Source: Thermacetogenium phaeum DSM 12270
GTDB taxonomy: Bacteria; Bacillota; DSM-12270; Thermacetogeniales; Thermacetogeniaceae
Direction: 5' to 3'
DNA: 64,000 bases
Assembly: GCF_000305935.1 (NCBI RefSeq)
Contig: NC_018870.1
Location: 1,257,942-1,321,941 of the forward strand
Part shown: positions 37,011-45,957 of the stretch, piece by piece
Numbering within the stretch: the stretch's first letter is position 1
Layout: each line of letters starts with the position of its first letter
Position numbers and translations under genes: made by a program
The notes under the pieces: generated by a model
What the model saw: only the letters and a program-made list of their open reading frames with translations
What the model was told of the DNA's origin: nothing
Databases searched by the model: none

Positions 37011-38285
37011 GTGTTGAATTTTTACTATGAAAGTAACCGGGTGGGGGTGCAGCGGTTGGCCCGGGGAAATACACTGGTCGGGCTTGATGTAGGAAGTTCC
37101 AAAGTAGCTGTTATTGTCGGCGAAATGGGCTTGGATGGACAAATTCAGGTTGTAGGTTTTGGTTCCGTGTATTCAGCAGGTATCAGGAAGGGTAATGTGG
37201 TTGATATCGAAAACACGGTCCGGGCGATTGAAGCAGCCATCGAAAAGGCGGAACAGATGAGTGGACGACCTATCGATGGCGGCTATGTAAGTATTACCGG
37301 GACGAGTATTTCATCTCTCAACAATAGAGGGGTTGTAGCCGTTGCCAATCCTGAGCAGGAGATTGTGCCTGAGGATGTGGAGAGGGTACTTCAAGCTGCA
37401 CGGGTGATAGCCCTTCCTCATGATCGGAGAATCATTCATGTTATACCCCGACAGTATATTGTGGATGGAAATGACAGCATCCTGGATCCGGTCGGAATGA
37501 TGGGCTCAAGGCTGGAAGTGGAAACCCATATTGTCACAATCACCAATGCTGCGGTGGTAAATTTGTTAAAGTGCTGTGAGAAGGCGGGTTTCCATCCTCA
37601 AGAGCTGGTTTTGAACGCTTATGCATCGGGAGAAGCGGTCCTCTTTCCGGCCGAAAAGGAGCTGGGCGTGGTGGTTGTCGATATCGGGGGTGGCACGACC
37701 GATATCGCCATATTCGAACAGGGAACTCTGTGGTATACTTCTGTTCTGCCTGTAGGTGGTGATTATATCACCAGCGATCTAGCCGTCGGCTTGAGAACTC
37801 CTTTGACTCAAGCGGAAATCATTAAGAAGGAGTTCGGAGGAACCCTACCTGAAAACACTTCAGACAGTGAGATGGTAGAGGTTCCTAGTGTGGGCGGAAG
37901 GGACACCTTCAGGGTTTCCAGGAAAATGATCGCCAGTATTATTGAGCCACGCGTGCAGGAAATCCTCGGCCTTATCAAGAATAAATTGGATAGCTCCGGT
38001 TATCAGGGGGTGCTTCCGGGGGGAGTTGTTCTGACCGGAGGAACAGCTTTAACAGAAGGTATAGCCGAACTGGCGGCGAAAATTTTGCAAAAGCCAGTGA
38101 GAATCGGCTACCCGGAAGGGGTGGGCGGCCTTGCCGATGTGATCCACAGCCCGGTCTATGCGACGGGGGTAGGATTGCTGTTATACGGAGCAAAGCGTTC
38201 CCAAGATGTAAGTGATCATGATGAGGGGTTATCTTTAAAGGGTGTGGTTGGAAAGGTTAGAAAATGGATTCAAGATCTTTTTTAA
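37011..38285 (+). CDS. ftsA: Cell division protein FtsA
   Basis: Actin-fold ATPase that tethers FtsZ to the membrane. 424 residues with the phosphate loop VGLDVGSSKVAVIVGE, the SHS2 (1C) domain around 90-170, VVDIGGGTTDIAIFEQG, and VLTGGTALTEGI; the basic, aromatic C-terminus (VGKVRKWIQDLF) is the membrane-targeting amphipathic helix. The GTG 37011 start is not firm: GGAAAA is about 10 bp upstream and GTG 37047 is possible. Confidence 0.95.
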   Translation: MLNFYYESNRVGVQRLARGNTLVGLDVGSSKVAVIVGEMGLDGQIQVVGFGSVYSAGIRKGNVVDIENTVRAIEAAIEKAEQMSGRPIDGGYVSITGTSISSLNNRGVVAVANPEQEIVPEDVERVLQAARVIALPHDRRIIHVIPRQYIVDGNDSILDPVGMMGSRLEVETHIVTITNAAVVNLLKCCEKAGFHPQELVLNAYASGEAVLFPAEKELGVVVVDIGGGTTDIAIFEQGTLWYTSVLPVGGDYITSDLAVGLRTPLTQAEIIKKEFGGTLPENTSDSEMVEVPSVGGRDTFRVSRKMIASIIEPRVQEILGLIKNKLDSSGYQGVLPGGVVLTGGTALTEGIAELAAKILQKPVRIGYPEGVGGLADVIHSPVYATGVGLLLYGAKRSQDVSDHDEGLSLKGVVGKVRKWIQDLF

Positions 38286-38305
38286 AGTGAGGGATCGACA
38301 GGGAG

Positions 38306-39349
38306 ATGTTGGAATTGGAAGTTGATACAAATCAGTTTGCCGATATCAAGGTGATTGGTGTTGGTGGCGGTGGGAGCAACGCCGTCAACAGAATGATCCA
38401 GTCCGACTTAAAGGGTGTGCATTTCATTACTGTAAACACCGATGCCCAGGCATTAAACCTTTCTCTGGCAGAACACAAGATTCAAATTGGCGCCAAGCTT
38501 ACCAAAGGTCTGGGGGCAGGTGCCGATCCCGAGATCGGGAAAAAAGCTGCCGAGGAAAGCCGTGAAGAGTTAGTGCAGGCCTTGCGAGGAGCCGATATGG
38601 TTTTTGTCACTGCTGGTATGGGCGGAGGTACGGGAACCGGTGGTGCTCCCGTCGTCGCCGAAGTTGCCCGGGAAGTCGGCGCTTTGACGGTAGGTGTGGT
38701 TACCCGTCCTTTTGTCTTCGAGGGAAAAAAGAGGGCTGTTCAGGCAGAGCGCGGCATCCAGGAGTTGAGAACGAAGGTCGACACTTTGATTACAATTCCC
38801 AATGACCGGCTTCTCCAGGTAGTTGATAAGACTACCTCTATTAATGAGGCCTTTCGCATAGCCGATGATGTTTTGCGGCAGGGCGTACAGGGCATTTCCG
38901 ATCTGATTGCCGTACCAGGGCTGATCAACCTGGATTTTGCCGACGTTAAGACGATTATGGCGGAGACGGGCTCCGCTTTGATGGGGATCGGGAGTGCACG
39001 CGGTGAAAACAGAGCAGTAGAAGCTGCACGTATTGCAATTTCCAGCCCCCTGTTGGAGACATCTATTGAAGGGGCAAGAGGAGTTCTTCTCAATATTACG
39101 GGTGGCCCAGATCTGGGACTTTTTGAGGTGAATGAAGCGGCTGAGATTATTTCTCAGGCAGCGGATCCCGAAGCCAATATTATCTTTGGGGCGGTTATTG
39201 ACGAAAACCTCGAGGATGAGGTGAGGGTTACCGTTATAGCAACCGGTTTTGATTCCAAACCGAATGCCGAAAAGGAGAGTACGGTTGTCGATTTGCGTTC
39301 GTTCACCTCTGATGATCTGGATATCCCGGCTTTCCTGCGCAAGAGATAA
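38306..39349 (+). CDS. ftsZ: Cell division GTPase FtsZ
   Basis: Tubulin-like GTPase forming the division ring. 347 residues with [14 protein letters not shown], the GTP loop [18 protein letters not shown], the T7 loop region [11 protein letters not shown], and the conserved C-terminal peptide [12 protein letters not shown] that binds FtsA and SepF. The linker before it is short. Preceded by AGGGAG; followed by a terminator that closes the dcw cluster. Confidence 0.98.
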   Translation: MLELEVDTNQFADIKVIGVGGGGSNAVNRMIQSDLKGVHFITVNTDAQALNLSLAEHKIQIGAKLTKGLGAGADPEIGKKAAEESREELVQALRGADMVFVTAGMGGGTGTGGAPVVAEVAREVGALTVGVVTRPFVFEGKKRAVQAERGIQELRTKVDTLITIPNDRLLQVVDKTTSINEAFRIADDVLRQGVQGISDLIAVPGLINLDFADVKTIMAETGSALMGIGSARGENRAVEAARIAISSPLLETSIEGARGVLLNITGGPDLGLFEVNEAAEIISQAADPEANIIFGAVIDENLEDEVRVTVIATGFDSKPNAEKESTVVDLRSFTSDDLDIPAFLRKR

Positions 39350-39380
39350 AATACAGTATTATAATTATCATCTATAACCG

Positions 39381-39409
39381 GCCGGAAGTCGTAACTTTCG
39401 GCATTTTTA
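39381..39409 (+). terminator. Intrinsic terminator after ftsZ
   Basis: A 9-bp stem (39381-39389 with 39394-39402, one G-T pair), loop CGTA, followed by ATTTTTATT. It ends the dcw transcript before the sporulation promoter. Confidence 0.8.
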
Positions 39410-39428
39410 TTAAGTGCATTCTGCCATA

Positions 39429-39463
39429 TTTTGACATATTGTAACTGATGGATCTATTATAAT
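39429..39463 (+). promoter_or_regulatory. spoIIG-type promoter, 21-bp spacer, with Spo0A-like box
   Basis: Perfect TTGACA (39431-39436) and perfect TATAAT (39458-39463) are separated by 21 bp instead of 17. In Bacillus subtilis the spoIIG promoter also has over-spaced consensus boxes (22 bp) and needs Spo0A~P. The reverse complement across the -35 box reads TGTCAAAA, matching the 0A-box core TGTCRAA, as in Bacillus where a 0A box overlaps this -35. Start predicted near 39470. Confidence 0.75.
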
Positions 39464-39550
39464 TAACCTGGCATGGATGGGGAATGTTAGGCATATATTT
39501 AGTAAACGAAAAACATCTTCAATGGCCATATTACACTTGAGGTGGAAACG

Positions 39551-40462
39551 ATGCCCGGGGACACCACCGTCTATGTTGACATGCTTTTTCTTGTTAATTT
39601 TCTGCTAGATTTTATTGTTCTCTGGGCAACGGCGCGGCTGGCGCAGATCCGTGTTTCACCCTGGCGCCTGGCTGGTGGAGCATGCATGGGAGCTCTGTAC
39701 AGTGTGCTCGTTCTCCTTCCCAGTCTTGAGCGGCTGTCCACCTTTGAACTGAAATTTCTTGTCTCCCTGGTGATGCTGCTGTCAGTTTTTGCGCCTGTCT
39801 CCTGGAAGAAGTTCGGGCAGGCTCTGCTCTTTTTTTATCTCGTAGCTTTTACTATGGGAGGAGCGGTATTTGGATTCGCCTATTTCATAACCGGCAGCAA
39901 TATTTCTAAGGCACTGGGCAGTTTTACCATGGACTATTTGTGGTTGATCGTGGCAGTAATAACTGCGGGGTTATTGGGCAAGTACGGAATGCCTTATTTA
40001 AAAAAGTCGTTATTACAGGATTTGTTAAAGGTGCCTCTTGAGATAACCGTTCAGGGCCGGCAGTTAAAGATTTACGGTTTGGTGGATACGGGAAATCAGC
40101 TCGTCGATCCTGTTACGGGGATGCCCGTTATCATCGTTGAATATGGTGTTTTAAGCCCTCTGTTGCCGCCTCAACTTAAGGAACTTGTCAGTGGTGGAGG
40201 GGAATTCAATCTGTCCAAGTTGGCGGATGTGGTTCCCGAAGAGGGAACTGTTCCTCCTTTTCGCCTAATACCATTTACGACTATTGGTAAGCGTCACGGC
40301 TTGTTGATCGGCTTTCGACCTGACGAAGTAACGGTCTATGTTGGGGACAGAAAGATACGTAAAAGGGACGTTATTATCGGCATTTACAATATGCGATTGT
40401 CCCCTCGGGGCACCTACAGGGCGCTGTTGCATCCTGACCTGTTACAGGCGGCGGCTAATTAA
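39551..40462 (+). CDS. spoIIGA: Sporulation pro-SigE processing protease
   Basis: Membrane aspartic protease that removes the pro-sequence of SigE in the mother cell. 303 residues: five hydrophobic spans in the first ~150 residues, then a cytoplasmic protease half with the active-site block GLVDTGNQLVDP; it acts as a dimer, one Asp from each subunit. ATG 39551 has TTGAGGTGG upstream; GTG 39542 is the longer alternative. sigE follows after 23 bp. Confidence 0.93.
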   Translation: MPGDTTVYVDMLFLVNFLLDFIVLWATARLAQIRVSPWRLAGGACMGALYSVLVLLPSLERLSTFELKFLVSLVMLLSVFAPVSWKKFGQALLFFYLVAFTMGGAVFGFAYFITGSNISKALGSFTMDYLWLIVAVITAGLLGKYGMPYLKKSLLQDLLKVPLEITVQGRQLKIYGLVDTGNQLVDPVTGMPVIIVEYGVLSPLLPPQLKELVSGGGEFNLSKLADVVPEEGTVPPFRLIPFTTIGKRHGLLIGFRPDEVTVYVGDRKIRKRDVIIGIYNMRLSPRGTYRALLHPDLLQAAAN

Positions 40463-40485
40463 TTAATCCGTAAGGAGGGGGTTTG

Positions 40486-41211
40486 ATGAGGGCTGTTGTC
40501 AACTGGTGTTGGGTTCTCCGGCTTCGTTTGATCGGAATTTTAAAGAGAATAAGGTGTTCTGCCCACATTTATTACTTGGGGAATCATGAAGCACTACCGC
40601 CTCCTTTGACCAGTGCTGAGGAGATGACGCTGATAAACAAGCTGGAAACTGGTGATATTAATGTGAGAAATGCCCTCATTGAGAGGAACCTCAGGTTGGT
40701 TGTTTACATTGCGCGGAAGTTTGAAAACACCGGGATAGGTATTGAAGATCTCGTTTCTATCGGAACAATTGGTTTGATTAAGGCCGTCAATACCTTTAAT
40801 CCGCAGCGCAAGATTAAACTGGCCACTTATGCATCGCGCTGTATAGAGAATGAGATTCTGATGCACCTGAGGCGCAACAACAGAACGAAGGCCGAGGTTT
40901 CCTTCGACGAACCTCTCAATATCGATTGGGACGGTAATGAGCTGCTGCTCTCGGACGTGTTGGGGACGGATAATGACGTGATTTACCGTCATCTAGAGGA
41001 GGAGGTCGACCGCAACCTCCTGCACACTGCCGTGAGCAAGCTGTCGCCGCGGGAGCGCAAGATCATGGAACTCCGCTTCGGGTTGCGAGGAGCCAGGGAA
41101 AAGACACAAAAGGAGGTTGCCGATCTGTTGGGAATTTCTCAGTCGTATATTTCCAGGCTGGAAAAGCGCATCATCAGGCGTTTGCGTAAGGAGATTTGTA
41201 ATTACGAATGA
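40486..41211 (+). CDS. sigE: RNA polymerase sigma-E, mother-cell sigma factor (pro-form)
   Basis: 241 residues. A hydrophobic and basic N-terminal pro-sequence of about 25-30 residues ([21 protein letters not shown]) precedes sigma region 2 ([21 protein letters not shown]), the -10 recognition helix, and region 4 with the helix-turn-helix [21 protein letters not shown]. The pro-sequence is the SpoIIGA substrate. ATG 40486 follows AAGGAGGGGG. Confidence 0.96.
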   Translation: MRAVVNWCWVLRLRLIGILKRIRCSAHIYYLGNHEALPPPLTSAEEMTLINKLETGDINVRNALIERNLRLVVYIARKFENTGIGIEDLVSIGTIGLIKAVNTFNPQRKIKLATYASRCIENEILMHLRRNNRTKAEVSFDEPLNIDWDGNELLLSDVLGTDNDVIYRHLEEEVDRNLLHTAVSKLSPRERKIMELRFGLRGAREKTQKEVADLLGISQSYISRLEKRIIRRLRKEICNYE

Positions 41212-41290
41212 AAAGAAACGGGAAGAGGCCTCAATGTCAGATGACTAGGGGGCTTCTGAAGGCATCTCCTGAAATGAAGTTTTTCGTTAG

Positions 41291-41328
41291 ATCTGGGAAT
41301 GACGGTTGGTCTTCCCGGATTTTATTTT
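41291..41328 (+). terminator. Intrinsic terminator after sigE
   Basis: A 9-bp stem (41291-41299 with 41312-41320, one T-G pair), 12-base loop, then TTTATTTT. It should separate the spoIIGA-sigE transcript from sigG; a TATAAT at 41367-41372 lies between but I see no matching -35 box. Confidence 0.65.
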
Positions 41329-41434
41329 GCCGTTCTTATCCCCTGTCTGTCTTGGTGTAAGCACGGTATAATTTGATACTTCCCCGGTAATAATGAAAAA
41401 CGACCAAACGATCCTTGGGGAGGATGCGGGCGGA

Positions 41435-42205
41435 ATGGTTAACAAAGTAGAGATCTGCGGTGTGAATACGGCCAAGCTTCCAGTACTGAGCAGCCAGCAG
41501 ATGGAGGAATTGTTTCGCCAGGTGAAAGCCGGTGATAAAACCGCCCGGGAAAAGCTTATTAAGGGAAATTTGCGCCTGGTTCTCAGCGTTATCCAGCGTT
41601 TTACCAATCGCGGCGAATATGTAGATGACCTCTTTCAAGTGGGGTGTGTTGGTCTTATCAAAGCCATCGATAACTTTGACTTAAGCCAGAATGTAAAGTT
41701 TTCTACCTACGCCGTGCCTATGATCATCGGGGAAATTCGCCGCTATCTTCGGGATAACAACCCGATTCGGGTGAGCCGTTCGTTAAGGGATATTGCCTAT
41801 AAGGCAATCCAGGTTAGGGAGGTGCTGCTCAACAAGCATTCCCGGGAGCCGTCTCTCAACGAAATCGCAGATGAACTCAACCTGCCTCGCGAAGAGGTTA
41901 TTTTTGCGATGGATGCCATCCAGGAACCGGTCAGTCTTTTTGAACCTATTTATCACGACGGGGGAGACCCCATTTACGTGATGGACCAGATCGGGGATGA
42001 AAAGAACCAGGACAGCAACTGGTTGGAGAAGATTTCTATCAGAGAGGCGCTCCGCAAGTTAAACAACAGGGAGAAGATGATTCTCACCATGCGCTTTTTT
42101 GAAGGGAAGACGCAGATGGAGGTGGCCGAAGAGATCGGTATTTCGCAGGCCCAGGTTTCCCGGCTGGAGAAAGCGGCCCTGAATCACATGCGGAAATACA
42201 TCTGA
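41435..42205 (+). CDS. sigG: RNA polymerase sigma-G, late forespore sigma factor
   Basis: 256 residues beginning VNKVEICGVNTAKLPVL, almost the Bacillus SigG N-terminus, then GNLRLVLSVIQRFTNRGEYVDD-type region 2, STYAVPMIIGEIRRYLRDN, and region 4 EVAEEIGISQAQVSRLEKAA. It directs late forespore transcription. ATG 41435 is chosen by family match, with GGGCGGA just upstream and GGGGAGG further off; ATG 41393 would add 14 unsupported residues. Confidence 0.96.
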   Translation: MVNKVEICGVNTAKLPVLSSQQMEELFRQVKAGDKTAREKLIKGNLRLVLSVIQRFTNRGEYVDDLFQVGCVGLIKAIDNFDLSQNVKFSTYAVPMIIGEIRRYLRDNNPIRVSRSLRDIAYKAIQVREVLLNKHSREPSLNEIADELNLPREEVIFAMDAIQEPVSLFEPIYHDGGDPIYVMDQIGDEKNQDSNWLEKISIREALRKLNNREKMILTMRFFEGKTQMEVAEEIGISQAQVSRLEKAALNHMRKYI

Positions 42206-42219
42206 CAGGAGAGGTTGTT

Positions 42220-42876
42220 ATGATGAGGCGCGAGATCGGGATTTTGCTCTTACTAGGATTTTTGGGAATGGGTGCACTGTTTAAGTACCTCGATTGGGTT
42301 CAGGTGACAAAGGCATTTACGGCCAACAACCTGATCAGGCTGCATGTTATTGCCAACAGCGATGAGCGAAAGGATCAGGAAATAAAACATCTGGTTCGCG
42401 ATCGGATTGTTGAGGCCTTGCGAGATCAGTTGTGTCGGGTGAACAGCTACAGTGAAGCGCGCGATGTTGTAAGAAGGAGCCTTTCTTCTCTGTCTGATAT
42501 AGCTCGAGAAGTGGTTACAGCAGAGGGCTGCTCCTACCCGGTGCGGGTTGAATGGGGACGTTTTCCCTTTCCTGCAAAGTCCTACGGAAATCTCACGCTG
42601 CCGGAAGGGGAATATGAAGCAGTAAGGTTGGTGTTGGGTGAGGGAGAAGGCTCTAACTGGTGGTGTGTGCTTTTCCCTCCCCTGTGCTTTGTGGACATTT
42701 CCGGAGAGACATCGGAATTTGAAGAAACGGCTGTTGAGACTTTGACCCAGGATACGAGGCAAGGGGATGGGGAACGAAAGGACAACACTAATAAACCGGG
42801 CTTGAAGTTTCGCTTTTTCGAATATCTCCAGCGTGACGATGGGTATCTGGCAAGGATCATGAAATTTGGAGAGTGA
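42220..42876 (+). CDS. spoIIR: Stage II sporulation protein R
   Basis: Forespore-made signalling protein, secreted into the intermembrane space, that activates SpoIIGA. 218 residues: signal or anchor span near residues 6-22, then LIRLHVIANSDERKDQEIKHLVRD, the SpoIIR signature, and WWCVLFPPLCFVD. Starts at ATG 42220 (or 42223) after AGGAGAGG, 14 bp behind sigG, so it likely shares the sigG transcript. SpoIIR synthesis under a forespore sigma factor is known in Bacillus. Confidence 0.93.
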   Translation: MMRREIGILLLLGFLGMGALFKYLDWVQVTKAFTANNLIRLHVIANSDERKDQEIKHLVRDRIVEALRDQLCRVNSYSEARDVVRRSLSSLSDIAREVVTAEGCSYPVRVEWGRFPFPAKSYGNLTLPEGEYEAVRLVLGEGEGSNWWCVLFPPLCFVDISGETSEFEETAVETLTQDTRQGDGERKDNTNKPGLKFRFFEYLQRDDGYLARIMKFGE

Positions 42877-42933
42877 AATGTTAAGCACAAACTGCAACCT
42901 CCTTTCATATATTATTTGAGGGAGGTGGCAGCG

Positions 42934-43191
42934 GTGATTAAAATATCAGAACTGCGACTGCACGATGTGATTAATATTACCGATGGCAAGAGATTGGGAA
43001 TGATCAAGGATATCGATATTGACGTGGAGACAGGCCGTATCAAAGCCTTTATTTTGCCCGGTGCAACGAAATTATTTAGCTTCTTGAGTAAGAGCGAGGA
43101 GATCGTAGTACCGTGGGAGAAAATCGTTAGAATCGGGGTGGATGTAATTCTGATAGAGCTTTCATCTGGGGGGCAGCCGGCCGCTAAATAG
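42934..43191 (+). CDS. ymxH: YlmC/YmxH-family PRC-barrel sporulation protein
   Basis: 85 residues forming one PRC-barrel (IKISELRLHDVINITDGKRLG, ILPGATKLFSFL, IVVPWEKIVRIG). Members of this small family are linked to sporulation; the function is unknown. GTG 42934 has GGGAGGTGG about 7 bp upstream; the earlier TTG 42916 overlaps the ribosome site. Bacillus has ylmC in the same neighbourhood after sigG. Confidence 0.85.
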   Translation: MIKISELRLHDVINITDGKRLGMIKDIDIDVETGRIKAFILPGATKLFSFLSKSEEIVVPWEKIVRIGVDVILIELSSGGQPAAK

Positions 43192-43216
43192 AGTGGATAT
43201 GGAGCGAGCGCAATCT

Positions 43217-43240
43217 AGGTGTTGATAACACCTGTTTTTT
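43217..43240 (+). terminator. Intrinsic terminator after ymxH
   Basis: Perfect 7-bp stem (43217-43223 with 43227-43233), loop GAT, then GTTTTTT. Closes the sporulation group. Confidence 0.8.
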
Positions 43241-43357
43241 GTTTTGTGGGGTCAGTGATAGAAAAATGCTGCAATGCTATTTCCGAAAGGTATATTTTTA
43301 AGCTCTTGTCCAAAAGACAATTGAGACCCCCAAAATCGGAACTTTAGCAGGATATCT

Positions 43358-43404
43358 CCACTATATGTTGTGTGATATAATTTAATTGACTCTATATATG
43401 GAAT
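43358..43404. promoter_or_regulatory. Two NrdR boxes over an extended -10 promoter
   Basis: Box 1 (43358-43373, CCACTATATGTTGTGT) and box 2 (43389-43404, ACTCTATATATGGAAT) match the NrdR consensus ACACTATATATAGTGT at about 13 and 12 of 16 positions. Their centres are 31 bp apart, three helical turns, the spacing typical of NrdR-controlled promoters. TGATATAAT (extended -10, 43373-43381) lies at the end of box 1, so NrdR binding would block the nrdR-nrdD promoter. Confidence 0.75.
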
Positions 43405-43439
43405 TGTTTGGTTGGATTTGTGTGAAAGAGAGGGTGGCA

Positions 43440-43901
43440 ATGCGCTGTCCGTTTTGTAAGACGGGAGAATCGCGAGTTGTGGATTCCCGTTCATTGGACA
43501 ATGGTTCTACCATCAGGAGGAGAAGGGAATGTTTTTCCTGCGGAAGGAGATTTACGACCTATGAGCGCCTTGAAGAGATACCGCTTTGGGTGATCAAAAA
43601 GGACGGAAGGAGAGAGCTGTTCAGCCGGGATAAGATCCTGACCGGTATCATGAAAGCCTGTGAAAAAAGGCCTACGGCCTTGGAAACCCTATCCGATATG
43701 GTCGATGAAATTGAACGGGAGCTTAGAGAACAACCCGAAACAGAAGTCTCCAGCAAGGTCATCGGACAGATGGTTATGGATCGGCTGTTACAGCTGGACA
43801 AGGTGGCCTATGTAAGGTTTGCTTCTGTTTACCGGGAATTCAAAGATGTGGGAGAAATCCTTGACTGCCTGGAAGAGTTAGGGGTCAAGGAGGGTAATTA
43901 A
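43440..43901 (+). CDS. nrdR: Ribonucleotide reductase regulator NrdR
   Basis: 153-residue repressor: zinc ribbon CPFC..CFSC at residues 3-34, then an ATP-cone ([19 protein letters not shown]) that senses ATP/dATP. ATG 43440 follows GAGAGGGTGG; the upstream extension of the frame runs into the NrdR boxes. nrdD follows after 20 bp, so the regulator heads the operon it probably controls. Confidence 0.97.
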   Translation: MRCPFCKTGESRVVDSRSLDNGSTIRRRRECFSCGRRFTTYERLEEIPLWVIKKDGRRELFSRDKILTGIMKACEKRPTALETLSDMVDEIERELREQPETEVSSKVIGQMVMDRLLQLDKVAYVRFASVYREFKDVGEILDCLEELGVKEGN

Positions 43902-43921
43902 TAAGAGAGAGGAGATTCACC

Positions 43922-45937
43922 TTGTTTACTAAGATCAGAAAAAGGGATGGAAGAGAAGTACCATTCGATGACACCAAAATCACCGATGCCATCTTTAAAG
44001 CAGCACGTGCCGTTGGAGGGGAGGACAGGGAGACCGCGGTTTCCCTTACCCTGGATGTCCTGCGGATGCTGAAAGAAAAATACAACGGTCAGGTCTTTAG
44101 CGTAGAAGACGTCCAGGACGTTGTGGAAAAGGTGCTGATCGAGAGGGGACATGCCCGCACCGCCAAGGCTTATATACTTTACAGGGATAAGCGCACGCGC
44201 ATTCGCGAGGCTAAGACAGAACTGATGGATGTGGTTGAAGAGATCATTAAGGAAACCGATCGAGACAACGCCAATGTGGGCAATTCTCCTTCGGCTAAGA
44301 TGCTGCAGATCGCCAGTGCCGCCAGCAAGAACTACTACCTGAACAGGCTGCTTGATGAAGACTTTTCCCTAGCCCACAGGCGGGGGGATATCCATATTCA
44401 CGATTTGGACTTCTACGCAACAACCCTTAATTGTCTGCAGATTCCTCTCGATGTTCTGTTGAAGAATGGGTTTGATAACGGACATGGCTATATCAGGCCG
44501 CCAAAGCGTCCTTCCTCGGCAACGGCTCTGGCAGCAATTATTCTGCAAAGCTCCCAGAACGACATGTACGGGGGACAGTCCTTCCCTTTCTTCGATCGGC
44601 AGATGGCACCTTTTGTTGAAGGTGCTGATGACGATGAGGTTTATCAGGCAATGGAAGCCCTCGTGTATAACCTGAATTCGATGCACAGCAGAGCAGGCTC
44701 GCAGGTGCCGTTTTCATCCTTAAATCTGGGTACGGATACTTCAGAGGCAGGGCGCAAGGTAACCCGTAACCTTTTGCTGGCTTACGAGGCTGGTTTGGGG
44801 CATGGAGAAAATCCCATTTTTCCCAATGTGATCTTTCGGTTGAAGAAGGGCGTTAACTTTGAGAATGGAGATCCCAACTACGATCTCTTTCAGCTGGCTG
44901 TGCGCGTGGCCAGCAAAAGGCTGAATCCGACGTTCAGTTTTATGGACTCTTCCTTCAACAGAAAGTACGGAGACCAGGTGGCTTATATGGGCTGTCGCAC
45001 CAGGGTGATGGCCAACCGCCGGGGGCCGGAGGAGACTGCCAGGAGAGGAAACCTCTCCTTCACAACGATAAACCTGCCGAGGCTGGCAATCAAAGCTGAG
45101 CGCAATATGAAGCTCTTTTATTCTCTGTTGGACGAGATGGTGGAACTCGCCATCAGACAGCTCTACCATCGCTTTAAAGTGCAGTGCAGATTGCGGGTTA
45201 AGGACATTCCCTTTGTCATGGGGCAGAGGCTCTACATGGGATCTGAAGATTTAAAACCTGAGGACTCTATAGAGCCGGCCATCGTCAATGGAACGCTTTC
45301 CGTGGGAATAATCGGTCTGGCGGAGACCCTGGTGTCCCTTACAGGCTACCATCACGGCCAGAGCGAGGAGTCCCAGGCGGTAGGGCTGGAAATCGTGAAG
45401 CACATCCGTGAAAAGGTGAACGAAGCCTGTGAGCGTTTTGACTTAAATTATACCTTCCTGGCCACACCTGCGGAGGGGTTATGCGGGAGGTTTATAGCGT
45501 TGGACAGGAAAGAATTCGGGATCATCCCCGGTGTTACTGATAAGGAGTACTATACGAATTCGTTCCACATCCCCGTCAACTATCCCATCAGCATTTTCGA
45601 TAAGATCAGGATAGAGGGGGAGTATCACAAGTACTTCGATGCCGGCCACATCAGCTATGTGGAGCTGGCCTCCCCTCCGCAGCATAACCAGCAGGCGGTG
45701 GAGGCTATCATCAGGCACATGGCGGATTGTGACATGGGTTACGCAGGGATCAACTACCCGGTGGATTTTTGCTGTGGATGTAATTTGCTCGGTGTTATCA
45801 ACGAGTCTGTTTGCCCGCGCTGCGGTTCTTCTGAGATTCGCCGCGTGCGCCGGATCACCGGTTACTTGAGTACTGTTGATCGCTTCAATGACGGCAAGCT
45901 GGCGGAGTTGCGCGACCGGATAACACATTTTCAATAA
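43922..45937 (+). CDS. nrdD: Anaerobic (class III) ribonucleoside-triphosphate reductase
   Basis: Glycyl-radical enzyme reducing NTPs to dNTPs without oxygen. 671 residues: ATP-cone at the N-terminus (IRKRDGREVPFDDTKI), barrel domain from about residue 110, a four-Cys zinc site (CCGCNLLG...CPRCGS) near 618-640 and the radical motif RRITGYLS with Gly at residue 647. TTG 43922 is preceded by GAGAGGAG. The activase gene nrdG is not adjacent but follows a DNA methyltransferase gene. Confidence 0.96.
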   Translation: MFTKIRKRDGREVPFDDTKITDAIFKAARAVGGEDRETAVSLTLDVLRMLKEKYNGQVFSVEDVQDVVEKVLIERGHARTAKAYILYRDKRTRIREAKTELMDVVEEIIKETDRDNANVGNSPSAKMLQIASAASKNYYLNRLLDEDFSLAHRRGDIHIHDLDFYATTLNCLQIPLDVLLKNGFDNGHGYIRPPKRPSSATALAAIILQSSQNDMYGGQSFPFFDRQMAPFVEGADDDEVYQAMEALVYNLNSMHSRAGSQVPFSSLNLGTDTSEAGRKVTRNLLLAYEAGLGHGENPIFPNVIFRLKKGVNFENGDPNYDLFQLAVRVASKRLNPTFSFMDSSFNRKYGDQVAYMGCRTRVMANRRGPEETARRGNLSFTTINLPRLAIKAERNMKLFYSLLDEMVELAIRQLYHRFKVQCRLRVKDIPFVMGQRLYMGSEDLKPEDSIEPAIVNGTLSVGIIGLAETLVSLTGYHHGQSEESQAVGLEIVKHIREKVNEACERFDLNYTFLATPAEGLCGRFIALDRKEFGIIPGVTDKEYYTNSFHIPVNYPISIFDKIRIEGEYHKYFDAGHISYVELASPPQHNQQAVEAIIRHMADCDMGYAGINYPVDFCCGCNLLGVINESVCPRCGSSEIRRVRRITGYLSTVDRFNDGKLAELRDRITHFQ

Positions 45938-45957
45938 ACAAGTTCTGGTGATCTTGG

